64,000 nt of DNA from Paenalcaligenes hominis_A (GCF_041359055.1 NZ_JBGJKZ010000002.1:1-64000), one strand, 5' to 3'. Shown: positions 16,592 to 26,482, numbered from the stretch's first letter. Notes: generated from the letters alone by a model not told the origin. Numbers and translations: made by a program.

Positions 16592-17584
16592 ATGAGTCAG
16601 TCTAGTCTAGTGCCGTCAGCACATATAGCAAAACGTTATGCTGCTGGACAACGTCCCCAAATTCTAGACCTAAATAATTTAACGGACCCAGTGCAAACCG
16701 ATAGCATCGTCTGGTTAAGTTTAATTCATCCAACTGAGGACGAGTTGTTGCAAATTTTACCGCACTTCATTGGCTCTCAGTCGCGCGTGTTGGACGAGGT
16801 AGTTGTTAAACATCGACGTCCTAAAGTGGTAGAGTACGACGCCGTTAGTTTGGTCGTTGCCATTACTTACAAAGTGGATCATGGCGTATTGCGTTTTGGT
16901 GAGACGCAGATTCTTTTTGGGGCGGGCTATATTATTAGCATTTGGAGCCATACCGCCATGACAGATGCGGAAAGTCGTGCCGAGTTTGAGGCCAAGCCCG
17001 AGCTACTTTTACGTGGTGCCGATTACATTGTGGCCGAGCTTCTAAATAGCATTACAGATAGTTATGCCAGTCAGTTGTTAACGTTAGAGCACCAAGTAGA
17101 AAAAGTAGAAGCCCAGTTTTTTGGTGGCCGCTTTCTGCATAAAGACATAGAAAAAGCGTATCGGTTACGGCGTACTTTATTGCGTATTCAAAGCAGTATC
17201 GGCCCCTTGGCAGAACTTTCCCGCCGTTTTAGTCGACAGCCTGCTTTAGTCTATGTGGGGCCATCTAGCCAAGCGTATTTTTCAGAGGTGGCTGACCGCA
17301 TTGCCCGTTTATCTGAATTGATTGGCGTATTGCGAGACACTACGGCTTTTGCTTTTGAGGGGGGTATGATGATTATTCAGCTTCAGCAAAACGACATCAG
17401 CCGCAAGCTTGCTGCCTGGGCCGCTATTTTGGCTATACCGACGGCTTTAGCAGGTATTTATGGTATGAACTTTAAGTTTATGCCTGAACTGGAATGGAGC
17501 TTTGGTTACCCAATGGTGCTTGGAGTAATGGCTTTGGTGTGCAGTGGTTTGTATTACCGGTTTAAGAAGATGCAATGGCTATAA
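16592..17584 (+). CDS. corA: CorA family divalent metal transporter
   Basis: A 330-residue CorA-type channel protein. The large N-terminal cytoplasmic domain is followed by two C-terminal membrane segments with the pore motif YGMNF (GMN at 291-293) and a basic C-terminus. It mediates uptake of Mg2+ or related divalent cations, or efflux in ZntB-like branches. The ATG at 16592 is chosen because the upstream in-frame extension overlaps the divergent HIT gene and has no homologous look. Confidence 0.9.
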   Translation: MSQSSLVPSAHIAKRYAAGQRPQILDLNNLTDPVQTDSIVWLSLIHPTEDELLQILPHFIGSQSRVLDEVVVKHRRPKVVEYDAVSLVVAITYKVDHGVLRFGETQILFGAGYIISIWSHTAMTDAESRAEFEAKPELLLRGADYIVAELLNSITDSYASQLLTLEHQVEKVEAQFFGGRFLHKDIEKAYRLRRTLLRIQSSIGPLAELSRRFSRQPALVYVGPSSQAYFSEVADRIARLSELIGVLRDTTAFAFEGGMMIIQLQQNDISRKLAAWAAILAIPTALAGIYGMNFKFMPELEWSFGYPMVLGVMALVCSGLYYRFKKMQWL

Positions 17585-17587
17585 CAC

Positions 17588-17615
17588 CCTAGGGCAATAC
17601 CAGCGTAGCCCTAGG
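17588..17615. terminator. hairpin between convergent corA and DUF924 genes
   Basis: CCTAGGGC at 17588-17595 pairs with GCCCTAGG at 17608-17615 around a 12-base loop. It lies between two convergent genes. There is no T run on the plus side, so it is a weak or structural terminator. Confidence 0.5.
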
Positions 17616-17628
17616 AGAAAACCGCAAT

Positions 17629-18180
17629 TTAAAACGACGAGTTTGGCCCTTTAAGAAACTCTAGCTCAGCCGCTGTGGATAAGCGTCCTAAAATAGCATT
17701 GCGGTGGGGATAGCGTCCGAACTGATCTATGATGACTTTGTGACGAACCTCGTAGTCAATAGTAATGTCGTCGGTGTATTTTTTAAATAATTCAAGGGCT
17801 TGGACGTGAATTTTTTTAGACTCTGAATGCATAAAAGGCATCAAAATAAACTGCCTTTCACGCTGACTAAGTTGTGCAAACTGCGGTTGCCGTAGGGCCT
17901 CTTGAGCTAAAGCTAAAGCCATCGGGTCTTGGGCAAAGGCACGCGGTGTGTCGCGCCAAATATTACGTGAAAACTGGTCTAGTACGATGATTTCAGCCAA
18001 ACGCCCATGCAAACTATGACGCCAATGCGCACATTCACCCTGGGCAACCGCTTCGGTTGTGTGTAGAAATTGCTGAGTAATACGTTGGTCAAACTGGGGA
18101 TCTTTGGTGAACCATTGCTCGGGTGTTGTGGCATGAGCCCAAAAATGTAAAACAGCTTGAGGGCTAAGGGTGGTAGACAT
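17629..18180 (-). CDS. DUF924 family protein
   Basis: A 183-residue DUF924 protein: AVLHFWAHATTPEQWFTKDPQFD near the start, EIIVLDQFSRNIWRDTPRAFA in the middle, FILMPFMHSE, and the C-terminal DQFGRYPHRNAILGR are all family hallmarks. DUF924 proteins are widespread, cytoplasmic and predicted alpha-helical (TPR-like); no biochemical function is established. It lies 17 bases upstream of the glt operon's last gene, but in the same direction and beyond it. Confidence 0.88.
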   Translation of the reverse strand: MSTTLSPQAVLHFWAHATTPEQWFTKDPQFDQRITQQFLHTTEAVAQGECAHWRHSLHGRLAEIIVLDQFSRNIWRDTPRAFAQDPMALALAQEALRQPQFAQLSQRERQFILMPFMHSESKKIHVQALELFKKYTDDITIDYEVRHKVIIDQFGRYPHRNAILGRLSTAAELEFLKGPNSSF

Positions 18181-18197
18181 AGCAGTCCTCGCAAGAA

Positions 18198-18935
18198 TTA
18201 TTGCACTAAAATTTTATTTAAGAAATCTTTGGTACGGGCTTGGCGTGCATCAAGATTACCAAAAAACTCACTGGTAGGGCAGTCTTCAAGAATATGCCCA
18301 CCTACATCCATAAAAATGACTCTGTCACTGACGCGTCGCGCAAATCCCATTTCATGCGTTACGCACATCATAGTCATGCCTTCGTGCGCCAGACTAACCA
18401 TAACATCTAAGACCTCGCCCACCATCTCTGGGTCTAGGGCTGAAGTAGGCTCGTCAAAGAGCATTACAATTGGGTCCATGCTGAGCGCACGAGCAATAGC
18501 GACCCGTTGCTGTTGGCCGCCTGAAAGCTGACCAGGAAATTTATCTTTATGCGCTGAAAGACCCACACGCTCTAGGTATTTTAGACCATGAGCATAGGCA
18601 TCGTGTTTGTTGCGCCCAAGAACCCGCATTTGTGCGATGGTTAGGTTTTCTGTAACAGAGAGATGAGGGAAGAGCTCAAAGTGTTGGAACACCATGCCTA
18701 CACGGCTACGTAATTTAGGCAAGTTGGTTTTGGGGTCGTGTACAGGCGTTCCTTCGATCCAGATTTCGCCTTTTTGAAAAGGCTCTAGGGCATTAATGGT
18801 TTTAATTAGGGTGGATTTACCCGAACCGGAAGGGCCTGCAACCACCACCACTTCGCCTTTATTCACTATGGTGGAACAGTTGGTGAGTACTTGAAAGTCC
18901 CCATACCATTTAGAAACATTTTTCATTTCAATCAT
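18198..18935 (-). CDS. gltL: glutamate/aspartate ABC transporter ATPase
   Basis: A 245-residue polar-amino-acid ABC ATPase: MIEMKNVSKWYGDFQVL, Walker A GPSGSGKS (~35-42), signature LSGGQQQRVAIARALS, Walker B VMLFDEPTSALDPE. It closes the leftward gltI-gltJ-gltK-gltL operon. It energises import of glutamate/aspartate by the adjacent permeases. Confidence 0.93.
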   Translation of the reverse strand: MIEMKNVSKWYGDFQVLTNCSTIVNKGEVVVVAGPSGSGKSTLIKTINALEPFQKGEIWIEGTPVHDPKTNLPKLRSRVGMVFQHFELFPHLSVTENLTIAQMRVLGRNKHDAYAHGLKYLERVGLSAHKDKFPGQLSGGQQQRVAIARALSMDPIVMLFDEPTSALDPEMVGEVLDVMVSLAHEGMTMMCVTHEMGFARRVSDRVIFMDVGGHILEDCPTSEFFGNLDARQARTKDFLNKILVQ

Positions 18936-18950
18936 TGTGTATTCCTTAGC

Positions 18951-19616
18951 TTAGCGAATGATGGCGATTTTTTTATGCAAACGTTTAACTAGCCACGAAA
19001 GTGAGTAGCAAATAATAAAATAAACCACGGCAGCACCAATGTAAGCCTCGATAGGGCGACCAAAGTTCTTGCCAGCCGTTTCGAAGCCTTTGAGTAAGTC
19101 ATACGCGCCAATGGCATACACCAATGAGGTGTCTTGAAAAAGAATAATGGTTTGGGTCAAAAGCACAGGCAACATATTACGAAAGGCCTGAGGCAAAATA
19201 ATTAAACGCATATTTTGCCCGTAGGTCATGCCCAGTGCTTGACCTGCAAAGACCTGTCCCCGGGGTATGGACTGAATCCCAGCTCGCATAATTTCACTAA
19301 AGTAGGCCGCCTCAAAGGCAATAAAGGTAACAATGGCAGAGGTTTCTGCCCCCACAGCCACACCTAAAATCATGGGCATTAACAGAAAAAACCACAGTAT
19401 CACCATGACTAATGGGATGCTGCGCATGCCATTCACATAAATAGTGGCGGGTAACACTAACCAAGATCGACCCGATAGACGCATTAGGGCTAAAAGCGTG
19501 CCAAAAACGACCCCACCTAAGGTAGCTACTACAGTGAGCCACACGCTAAAATAAAGTCCTGTAAGCACGTAGTCGCTGAGCAGGCTCCAGTTATAGAACG
19601 TCGCATCAAATTGCAT
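18951..19616 (-). CDS. gltK: glutamate/aspartate ABC transporter permease GltK
   Basis: A 221-residue permease. The ATG at 19616 is chosen: it gives the family-typical N-terminus (MQFDATFYNWSLL) and sits two bases before the gltJ stop codon; an upstream start would overlap gltJ by 83 bases. It contains the EAA-type loop GQALGMTYGQNMRLIILPQAFRN. It is one of two membrane subunits. Confidence 0.92.
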   Translation of the reverse strand: MQFDATFYNWSLLSDYVLTGLYFSVWLTVVATLGGVVFGTLLALMRLSGRSWLVLPATIYVNGMRSIPLVMVILWFFLLMPMILGVAVGAETSAIVTFIAFEAAYFSEIMRAGIQSIPRGQVFAGQALGMTYGQNMRLIILPQAFRNMLPVLLTQTIILFQDTSLVYAIGAYDLLKGFETAGKNFGRPIEAYIGAAVVYFIICYSLSWLVKRLHKKIAIIR

Positions 19617-19617
19617 A

Positions 19618-20370
19618 TTAGTGTCCCCCTTGGGTGCTGCTAATGAAACCAGGGATTTGTGCGCGTTTTTCAATAAATGCCATGACGCGATTAATAGCAA
19701 AAGCGGTCAAGATGTAAAGCGTGGTTACGGCTAAATAAACTTCTATCCCCCGTGACGTTTCCTCTTGGGCTTGCATGGCAAACATGGTGAGCTCGGCAAT
19801 AGACACTGCAAACGCCACAGACGAATTTTTAACTACGTTCATGGATTCGCTAGTGAGTGGCGGAATAATAATACGAAAAGCCATAGGCAAGAGTACATAG
19901 CGATAACACTGTGCCGTAGTAAACCCTAGGGCCATGCCCGCATAGCGCTGTCCTTTAGGTAAGGATTCGATGCCAGAGCGGACTTGCTCGGCAATACGGG
20001 CCGAGGTAAATACGCCTAATGCGCATACGACGAGCACAAAGCCTGAGACATCACGCAAGAAAGGCACAAAAGTGGGGGCGACATGATACCAAAGGAAAAT
20101 TTGTACCAAAAGGGGAATATTACGGAACAGCTCGACCCAAGCATTGCCAAGCCGAACCAAAATAGGGCTTTGGGGCAAGGTGCGTATGGCACCCACAACA
20201 AAACCTAAAATCAAAGCAATAGCTAACGATGCTAACGAGACAGAAATAGTCCAACCCCAGGCAGAAAGCATCCAATCTAAATAGGTAGTTGAACCGCCAT
20301 CCCCGAAACATCCTTTAACCACTTCCATGTCTAGGTCATCTCGACAAAATACTTGCCAATCCCAAGTCAT
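19618..20370 (-). CDS. gltJ: glutamate/aspartate ABC transporter permease GltJ
   Basis: A 250-residue permease: N-terminal WQVFCRDD, the GWTISVSLASLAIALILG segment and the loop GMALGFTTAQCYRYVLLPMAFRI. It is the larger partner of GltK. A strong hairpin separates it from the binding-protein gene upstream, consistent with lower expression of the membrane parts. Confidence 0.92.
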   Translation of the reverse strand: MTWDWQVFCRDDLDMEVVKGCFGDGGSTTYLDWMLSAWGWTISVSLASLAIALILGFVVGAIRTLPQSPILVRLGNAWVELFRNIPLLVQIFLWYHVAPTFVPFLRDVSGFVLVVCALGVFTSARIAEQVRSGIESLPKGQRYAGMALGFTTAQCYRYVLLPMAFRIIIPPLTSESMNVVKNSSVAFAVSIAELTMFAMQAQEETSRGIEVYLAVTTLYILTAFAINRVMAFIEKRAQIPGFISSTQGGH

Positions 20371-20434
20371 GTGATCCCCTGATAAAATGACAGTAATAAT
20401 AAATAAATGGGCTAAGGGTACTCGAGCGAATCAA

Positions 20435-20465
20435 CAACAAAACCCCTTTAAAAGGGGTTTTGTTG
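20435..20465 (-). terminator. hairpin/attenuator between gltI and gltJ
   Basis: A perfect inverted repeat with 15-base arms (20435-20449 and 20451-20465, core AAAACCCC/GGGGTTTT) lies in the 116-base gap between the binding-protein gene and the permease genes. On the minus strand it ends in TTTTGTTGTTG. It probably terminates most transcripts after gltI or protects that mRNA's 3' end. Confidence 0.75.
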
Positions 20466-20486
20466 CAAAGTCAAAATGCGTAGCCC

Positions 20487-21383
20487 CTAGAATTTGTAGT
20501 CTTCCATGGGTTTGTCATTGGGGTTTGCCCAAGCGTCTTTGGTGGCTTGGGATAGCTCTAGACCAATAACTGTGCCTGCTGGAGGCGTAGGTTGTAAGAA
20601 CCATTTATCCCACAAAGCATTGAGTGTGCCGTCTTCGATTTGGCGCTGAATACTTTTGTTAATAGCCGCTTTAAGCTTGTCATCATTTTTACGCAACATG
20701 CAAGCGATAGGCTCTACATTAAGTGTTTCACCCACAATTTTAAAATCAGCGGGGTTGCGAGACTTGGAGATATTAGCCGCTAGAATTGAGCCGTCCATTA
20801 CGAACACATCTGCACGGCCGGTTTCAAGTAAAAGAAAACTATCGGCGTGATCTTTGCCCATAACCTCTTTGAAGTTAATGCCCTCGGCGCGTTTGTTGCG
20901 TCTTAGGGTTTGAACTGAGGTGGTACCGGTTGTAACGGCAACCGTTTTGCCATCAAGGTCGGCGATGGAGCTAATGCCTGAGTCAGCCTTGGTCGCCATG
21001 CGGACTTCTTCAACGTAGGTGGTATTTGCAAAATCAACGTCTTTTTGGCGGGCTTTATTATTGGTGGTTGAGCCGCATTCGAAATCAACGCTGCCGTTTG
21101 TCACAAGTGGAATACGGTTTTGTGATGTGACAGGTTGATATTTAATTTCTAAGTTTTCTAAACCGAGATCTTTACGTAAGTCGTCTACGATATTTTCTGC
21201 CATTTCCGTATGGAAACCGACAAACTTGCCATTTCCTAGGGTATAGCCTAAGCCTGAGGATTCTCGCACACCTAAAGTGACAGAGCCAGAATCTTTAATT
21301 TTTTGTAGTGTATCTGAAGCTTGGGCAAAAGCACTGCCCGTTGCAAGAGCAAAAACAGCAGCGGCGATGAAATGTTTTTTCAT
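20487..21383 (-). CDS. gltI: glutamate/aspartate ABC transporter substrate-binding protein
   Basis: A 298-residue periplasmic type-II binding protein: signal peptide 1-20 (ending GSAFAQA), ESSGLGYTLGNGKFVGFHTEMAENI, VDFECGSTTNNKARQKDVDF, and VMDGSILAANI. These match the GltI/AatJ group for glutamate and aspartate. It is the first gene of the leftward operon and has a 178-base upstream region for the promoter. Confidence 0.93.
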   Translation of the reverse strand: MKKHFIAAAVFALATGSAFAQASDTLQKIKDSGSVTLGVRESSGLGYTLGNGKFVGFHTEMAENIVDDLRKDLGLENLEIKYQPVTSQNRIPLVTNGSVDFECGSTTNNKARQKDVDFANTTYVEEVRMATKADSGISSIADLDGKTVAVTTGTTSVQTLRRNKRAEGINFKEVMGKDHADSFLLLETGRADVFVMDGSILAANISKSRNPADFKIVGETLNVEPIACMLRKNDDKLKAAINKSIQRQIEDGTLNALWDKWFLQPTPPAGTVIGLELSQATKDAWANPNDKPMEDYKF

Positions 21384-21561
21384 ACAGATTCCTTGAGTTG
21401 AACTACCAAACGATAATTAACTACTCTTAGGGCTAACTAAGTGATTCGATTCTAGAAGCAATTAATTACAATAGCTAGTAGGTTTATACCTATATACGGC
21501 TCACTGTATGAGAAATTTCAGCTCTAAGCCATCAGACTTAGGTAAGAGATAGCTAAAGAAA

Positions 21562-23187
21562 TTAGTTAAAACGCACCTCATCCAGATCCAGCTTTTGCAC
21601 TAATTCCCGAGCTAGTTCATCAGAAATTTTGTGTTCTTTAGCCAGTTGGTAAATGCTGGCTCGGGCTGTATTAATAATTTTCAGGCGTAATAAGCGTTCA
21701 GCATAGTATTTTTTGTAATCAATACTATTGCTGTCTGTATGAAGTGCAAAACTATTACCAAAATCAGACAAGAGCTTGTTTTTGACTTCGTCGTAATAGG
21801 CTTGATCTAAGTCGTTTTTATCTAGACTGGCTATGAGTTCATCAATATGTTGTGCAGCTAAGGTTTGAGCGGTTTGAATAGCTATGTGTTTTTGTTTTTC
21901 ATGAGACGCTTTGGATGCGCCAGTGGGGACTAAGTCTTTTAATAACCATGGCAGCACAATACTAGCTAAGATCAAAGAAATAATAATGACGGTCGCTGCT
22001 AAAAAAATAGCCAAATCACGCCCTGGGAATTGGGCTCCGTCTGGCAGCAATAAAGGCAGTGTTAATACGCCAGCAAGGGTTACTGCACCGCGCACACCTG
22101 CAAACGATAGGATTAGTATGTGCCGCCACTGGGTAGCGAGCGTTTCGGGTTTGCGTGCAAATAAACGCATTAAAAATAATGAGACGCTGACCCACACAAA
22201 GCGCAATGCGGTCAGGCTTAAACAGATCACAAACGCATAGACCACTAACCACCAAGGGTTGTGATGCCCTGTTTGCTGAACCACGAGCACGGCGTTATTA
22301 AAAATGCCCGGCAGTTGCTCGCCAAGCAAGACAAACATAATGCCGTTTAAGGTGAACTGTAAGGTATCCCAAAGGGCGGTGCGACGGACGCGAGTGAGCG
22401 GGGAGATACGGCCAGAAAACTCAATGGTGCTCATGGTCAAGCCTGCTGCTACTGCAGCTAAAATACCTGAACCACCAATTTTTTCAGCTACGATGTAGGC
22501 AGCAAAAGGGGTTAGGATACTTAATAGCAGCTCAGAGCCTTGTTCTTCACCAAAGCGATGAGTAAAACGCTCGCGTATGAAAGAGAGTCCCCATGTGACT
22601 GCGGCACCGGTAATAAGACCTGCTAAAGCTACCCAGACAAAGGATGAGGCCGCTTGAGTCAAAGAAAAAGCCCCTGTCATGGCGGCAAGAACAGCCATTC
22701 TAAAGGCGACTAAACCACTGGCATCATTAAATAAGGCTTCCCCCTCAAGGATAGACATAAGTCGTTGGGGTACAGGTAAGCGACGGGTGATACCCGCAAC
22801 AGCTACGGGATCAGTGGGGGAAACAATAGCAGCAAGTGCAAAACTAACGGCCAAGGGCATTGTAGGGATCATCCAGTGAATTAAATACCCTAAACCAAAT
22901 ACCGTAATAAAAACCAGACCAAACGCCAGATGGAAAATACCGGCTTTATCGCGCATTAAGGCGTCTTTAGGAATACGCCACCCATCTAAAAAAAGCAGGG
23001 GAGGGATAAAAAGTAAAAAAAACACCTCGGGATTGAGGTTAATGCCTTCTTTAAAAACACCCGCAATCACAATACCAAACACAATCTGAATGAGGGGGAG
23101 GGGTATGCCCCAGGGTAGAACTCGTCCTATTACGCCACTAAGCAAAATGGCAACAAGCATGGTAAAAATTAACCCAACGCTTTCCAT
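21562..23187 (-). CDS. Na+/H+ antiporter, CPA1 family
   Basis: A 541-residue membrane protein with about 12 hydrophobic segments, the ion-site motif SPTDPVAV in an early helix, EGEALFNDASGLVAFR, and the FAGVRGAVTLAGVLTLP signature of CPA1 exchangers (NhaP/YjcE-like). The ~120-residue C-terminal tail is hydrophilic and predicted cytoplasmic. The ATG at 23187 is preferred because GGAGAGG lies just in front; an ATG at 23199 would overlap that site. It exports Na+ (or K+) against proton influx. Confidence 0.9.
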   Translation of the reverse strand: MESVGLIFTMLVAILLSGVIGRVLPWGIPLPLIQIVFGIVIAGVFKEGINLNPEVFFLLFIPPLLFLDGWRIPKDALMRDKAGIFHLAFGLVFITVFGLGYLIHWMIPTMPLAVSFALAAIVSPTDPVAVAGITRRLPVPQRLMSILEGEALFNDASGLVAFRMAVLAAMTGAFSLTQAASSFVWVALAGLITGAAVTWGLSFIRERFTHRFGEEQGSELLLSILTPFAAYIVAEKIGGSGILAAVAAGLTMSTIEFSGRISPLTRVRRTALWDTLQFTLNGIMFVLLGEQLPGIFNNAVLVVQQTGHHNPWWLVVYAFVICLSLTALRFVWVSVSLFLMRLFARKPETLATQWRHILILSFAGVRGAVTLAGVLTLPLLLPDGAQFPGRDLAIFLAATVIIISLILASIVLPWLLKDLVPTGASKASHEKQKHIAIQTAQTLAAQHIDELIASLDKNDLDQAYYDEVKNKLLSDFGNSFALHTDSNSIDYKKYYAERLLRLKIINTARASIYQLAKEHKISDELARELVQKLDLDEVRFN

Positions 23188-23354
23188 AACCCTCTCCATG
23201 TAAATGTCACGGCTGTGATTTTATTTAAGTGTCTCAAAAACAACATTAAAATTTTAAAACATAATGCTATGCTAATGGGATGGAATCCAGAGTAGGACTT
23301 GGATCTGCCGTGCTGTTTTTGAATTCAACTATCAGATGCCCCAGGAGGAGTAAG

Positions 23355-24881
23355 ATGAATTTAATAGATTTGAAACGGTTTGGTATTAGTCTTGATTACC
23401 CCTATAAAAAACGATACGAGAACTACATAGGAGGTAAATGGGTTGCACCGGTAGCAGGAGAGTATTTTGAAAATATAACACCTATTTCTGGAGAGGTGTT
23501 TTGTGAGGTAGCACGCTCAAATGCTGATGATGTGAATGTGGCGCTTGATGCAGCCCATGCCGCATTCAAAGGCTGGGCAGACACACCTGTAGCTGAACGC
23601 TCTGCTGTGTTGTTGCGTATAGCGGATAGGATTGAGCAAAATCTAGAGCGATTAGCCGTGGCTGAAACCCTAGATAATGGCAAGCCAATTCGTGAGACCA
23701 TGGCCGCAGATTTACCTCTAGCGGTAGATCACTTCCGTTACTTTGCTGGTTGCTTACGGGCACAGGAAGGTGCTATTTCAGATATAGAAAAAAATACGGT
23801 GGCTTATCACTTCCAAGAGCCGATTGGGGTGGTGGGGCAAATTATTCCTTGGAACTTCCCGTTATTAATGGCTGCGTGGAAACTGGCACCTGCATTGGCA
23901 GCGGGCTGCACCGTTGTTATGAAACCCGCCGAGCAAACGCCTGCTTCCATTATGGTGTTGATGGAAACCATAGGTGATCTTTTACCTCCAGGGGTGGTCA
24001 ACATAGTTAATGGCTATGGCAAAGAGGCGGGTGCTGCCTTAGCCTCTAGCCCACGTATTGCAAAAGTGGCTTTTACGGGGTCTACGCCTGTAGGTCAACA
24101 AATCTTACGCAATGCGGCTGACACATTAATCCCTGCTACGGTAGAGCTAGGCGGTAAAAGTCCTAATATTTTCTTTGAAAACGTCATGTCGGCTGACGAT
24201 GCCTTTTTTAATAAAGCCCTTGAAGGGGCTGCTATGTTTGCCTTGAACCAAGGCGAGGTATGCACCGCTCCTTCTCGTCTTTTGGTGCAGGAGTCTATCT
24301 ATGAGCAATTCATAGAAAAAGTAGTAGCTCGGGTCGAACAAATTAAAAAGGGTCACCCGCTTGATAAAAACACGATGGTAGGGGCACAGGTCTCACAAGC
24401 ACAACTTGATCGTATATTGGGTTATATCAACTTAGGACGTGAAGAAGGGGCCACTTGCTTAACCGGAGGGGAACGCAACCGCATGGGTGAAGGGTTAGAC
24501 GAAGGCTTTTTCGTTAAACCAACCCTGTTACTTGGTAAAAATACCATGCGTGTATTCCAAGAGGAAATTTTTGGCCCTGTGGCAGCGGTTACTACCTTCA
24601 AGGACGAAGAGGAGGCCTTAGCGATTGCAAATGATACTATTTTTGGCTTAGGCGCTGGGGTCTGGAGTCGCGACGCTTCCCAAGCTTATCGCATGGGGAG
24701 GGGGATACAAGCTGGACGCGTTTGGACTAACTGCTATCATATGTACCCAGCTCATGCGGCCTTTGGCGGTTACAAGCAATCAGGCATTGGGCGTGAAACA
24801 CATAAAATGGCGTTAGCTAATTATCAACAAACCAAATGCTTGCTGGTAAGTTACAGCGACGAAGCGCTGGGCTTTTTCTAA
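23355..24881 (+). CDS. NAD-dependent aldehyde dehydrogenase (ExaC/AldB-like)
   Basis: A 508-residue aldehyde dehydrogenase: ENYIGGKWVAPVAGEYFENITP, QIIPWNFPLLMAAWKLAPAL, general base in VELGGKSPN, and catalytic cysteine in NQGEVCTAPSR, the motif of the ExaC/AldB acetaldehyde dehydrogenase group. It lacks neighbours of an alcohol-oxidation operon, so it may serve acetaldehyde or general aldehyde detoxification. The ATG at 23355 follows a strong site (AGGAGG); an upstream in-frame start at 23280 would encode an atypical extension. Confidence 0.9.
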   Translation: MNLIDLKRFGISLDYPYKKRYENYIGGKWVAPVAGEYFENITPISGEVFCEVARSNADDVNVALDAAHAAFKGWADTPVAERSAVLLRIADRIEQNLERLAVAETLDNGKPIRETMAADLPLAVDHFRYFAGCLRAQEGAISDIEKNTVAYHFQEPIGVVGQIIPWNFPLLMAAWKLAPALAAGCTVVMKPAEQTPASIMVLMETIGDLLPPGVVNIVNGYGKEAGAALASSPRIAKVAFTGSTPVGQQILRNAADTLIPATVELGGKSPNIFFENVMSADDAFFNKALEGAAMFALNQGEVCTAPSRLLVQESIYEQFIEKVVARVEQIKKGHPLDKNTMVGAQVSQAQLDRILGYINLGREEGATCLTGGERNRMGEGLDEGFFVKPTLLLGKNTMRVFQEEIFGPVAAVTTFKDEEEALAIANDTIFGLGAGVWSRDASQAYRMGRGIQAGRVWTNCYHMYPAHAAFGGYKQSGIGRETHKMALANYQQTKCLLVSYSDEALGFF

Positions 24882-24902
24882 TTACTTAGGCTTGGTTCTG
24901 TA

Positions 24903-24931
24903 CCCCACTCTGTATGAGTGGGGTTTTTTTT
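24903..24931 (+). terminator. rho-independent terminator after the aldehyde dehydrogenase gene
   Basis: CCCCACTC (24903-24910) pairs with GAGTGGGG (24916-24923) around a five-base loop, followed by eight T. Confidence 0.95.
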
Positions 24932-24937
24932 AGGGTT

Positions 24938-26482
24938 TTATGCACGGACTGCGGCGGGTCGTGCCAACCAAACCAAGCCTAATAACACTACAAAAATAAT
25001 AGCAGAGGCATAGAAAATATCGGTGGCGGCTAAGGTCTGAGCTTGTTGGGCAATGATGTCATCAATTAGGCCAAGAGCCTGCTGTGAGGTTAAGCCTAGC
25101 TCGTGCAGTTGATCGGTGTACCAGTCAAATGCAGGCTCTCCCGGACGTGCTAGCTCCGTCATTTGTGCATGATGCAAACTTGTTCGGTCGCTCCATAATG
25201 TAGTAGTAATAGATGTACCAAATGCGCCTGCTAATAATCGGGCAAAATTGGATAAACCCGCTGCTGCAGGGATCCGGTCTGGAGCTAAGCCGGACAGCGT
25301 GATGGTTGTTAACGGTGTAAAAAAGGTAGCCATGGCAGCCCCCTGAATAAAGGTAGGCAGCATGACGGTATAAATGCTGACATCGGTGCTGAATTGCGAC
25401 CGCATATAGCTGGTTAAGGCAAATACAATAAAGGCAAAACTAATGATCCAGCGAGGGTCATATTGCGATAAAAGACGGCCCACAATAGGCGATAAAATAA
25501 TCGCTAATATGCCTACAGGTGCTAACGCAATACCTGCCCAGGTTGCCGTGTAGTGCAGTGTACTTTGCAACCACAAAGGCACCAAAACCACGGCACCAAA
25601 AAACACCCCATAAGCAACAGAAATCATAATAACTCCCGAGCTAAAGTTGCGTTGTTTAAATAAACTTAAATCAACAATGGGATGGGTTGCGGTAAGCTCC
25701 CAGATCAAAAAATAAACAAAACCGACTACGGTGACCACAGCCAGAGCAATAATAAAAGGGCTTGCAAACCAATCGAGTTCTTTGCCTTTATCTAATAAGA
25801 TCTGTAACGCCCCTACCCAGACTAAAAGCAGCGTCAATCCTATAATATCTATAGGCAAACGACGCCGTTCTGAGTCACGATCTTTGTAGATATGCCAACA
25901 GACCCATCCTGCTACTAGGCCAATCGGCACATTGATATAAAAAATCCAAGGCCAACTGTAGTTGTCAGAGATCCATCCCCCCAGCAAAGGACCTGCAATG
26001 GGGCCAACTAAAATAGTCATTCCCCACATGGCAAGAGCCATACCGGCCTTATCGCGAGGGTAGCTGCCTAGCATTAGAGCTTGCGATAAAGGAATCATCG
26101 GACCTGCTACAGCCCCCTGCAAGACTCTAAAAAACACCAATGATTCTAAGGACCAAGCTAAGCCGCAAAGCCACGAGGCTAAAACAAACAGCAGCATAGA
26201 CAGTACAAAGAGTCGTACTTGGCCAAAACGTTGAGTTAGCCAACCGGTTAGCGGTACAGTCACAGCATTGGCTACCCCAAAAGATGTAATGACCCAGGTG
26301 CCTTGAGTCGTGCTCACGCCTAGGTCGCCCGCAATCGTGGGAATAGACACATTAGCAATCGACATATCCAGCGCATTCATAAACACGGCAATGGATAGGG
26401 CGATAGTCCCAGCGACCTTAGCTTTGCCTTCTAGGGGTGGATACGATTTGGATGTGGTGGATTTAGAGGCACTTGAACTCAT
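24938..26482 (-). CDS. emrB: DHA2 family multidrug efflux MFS transporter, EmrB-like
   Basis: A 514-residue transporter with 14 hydrophobic segments: ALDMSIANVSIPTIAGDLGVS in the first helix, WVITSFGVANAVTVPLTGWL, RVLQGAVAGPMIPLSQALML (motif C region) and GWRWIFYINVP-like SWPWIFYINVPIG. It overlaps emrA by four bases. With the EmrA-like adaptor it should export lipophilic toxic compounds across both membranes with an outer membrane channel encoded elsewhere. Confidence 0.92.
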   Translation of the reverse strand: MSSSASKSTTSKSYPPLEGKAKVAGTIALSIAVFMNALDMSIANVSIPTIAGDLGVSTTQGTWVITSFGVANAVTVPLTGWLTQRFGQVRLFVLSMLLFVLASWLCGLAWSLESLVFFRVLQGAVAGPMIPLSQALMLGSYPRDKAGMALAMWGMTILVGPIAGPLLGGWISDNYSWPWIFYINVPIGLVAGWVCWHIYKDRDSERRRLPIDIIGLTLLLVWVGALQILLDKGKELDWFASPFIIALAVVTVVGFVYFLIWELTATHPIVDLSLFKQRNFSSGVIMISVAYGVFFGAVVLVPLWLQSTLHYTATWAGIALAPVGILAIILSPIVGRLLSQYDPRWIISFAFIVFALTSYMRSQFSTDVSIYTVMLPTFIQGAAMATFFTPLTTITLSGLAPDRIPAAAGLSNFARLLAGAFGTSITTTLWSDRTSLHHAQMTELARPGEPAFDWYTDQLHELGLTSQQALGLIDDIIAQQAQTLAATDIFYASAIIFVVLLGLVWLARPAAVRA

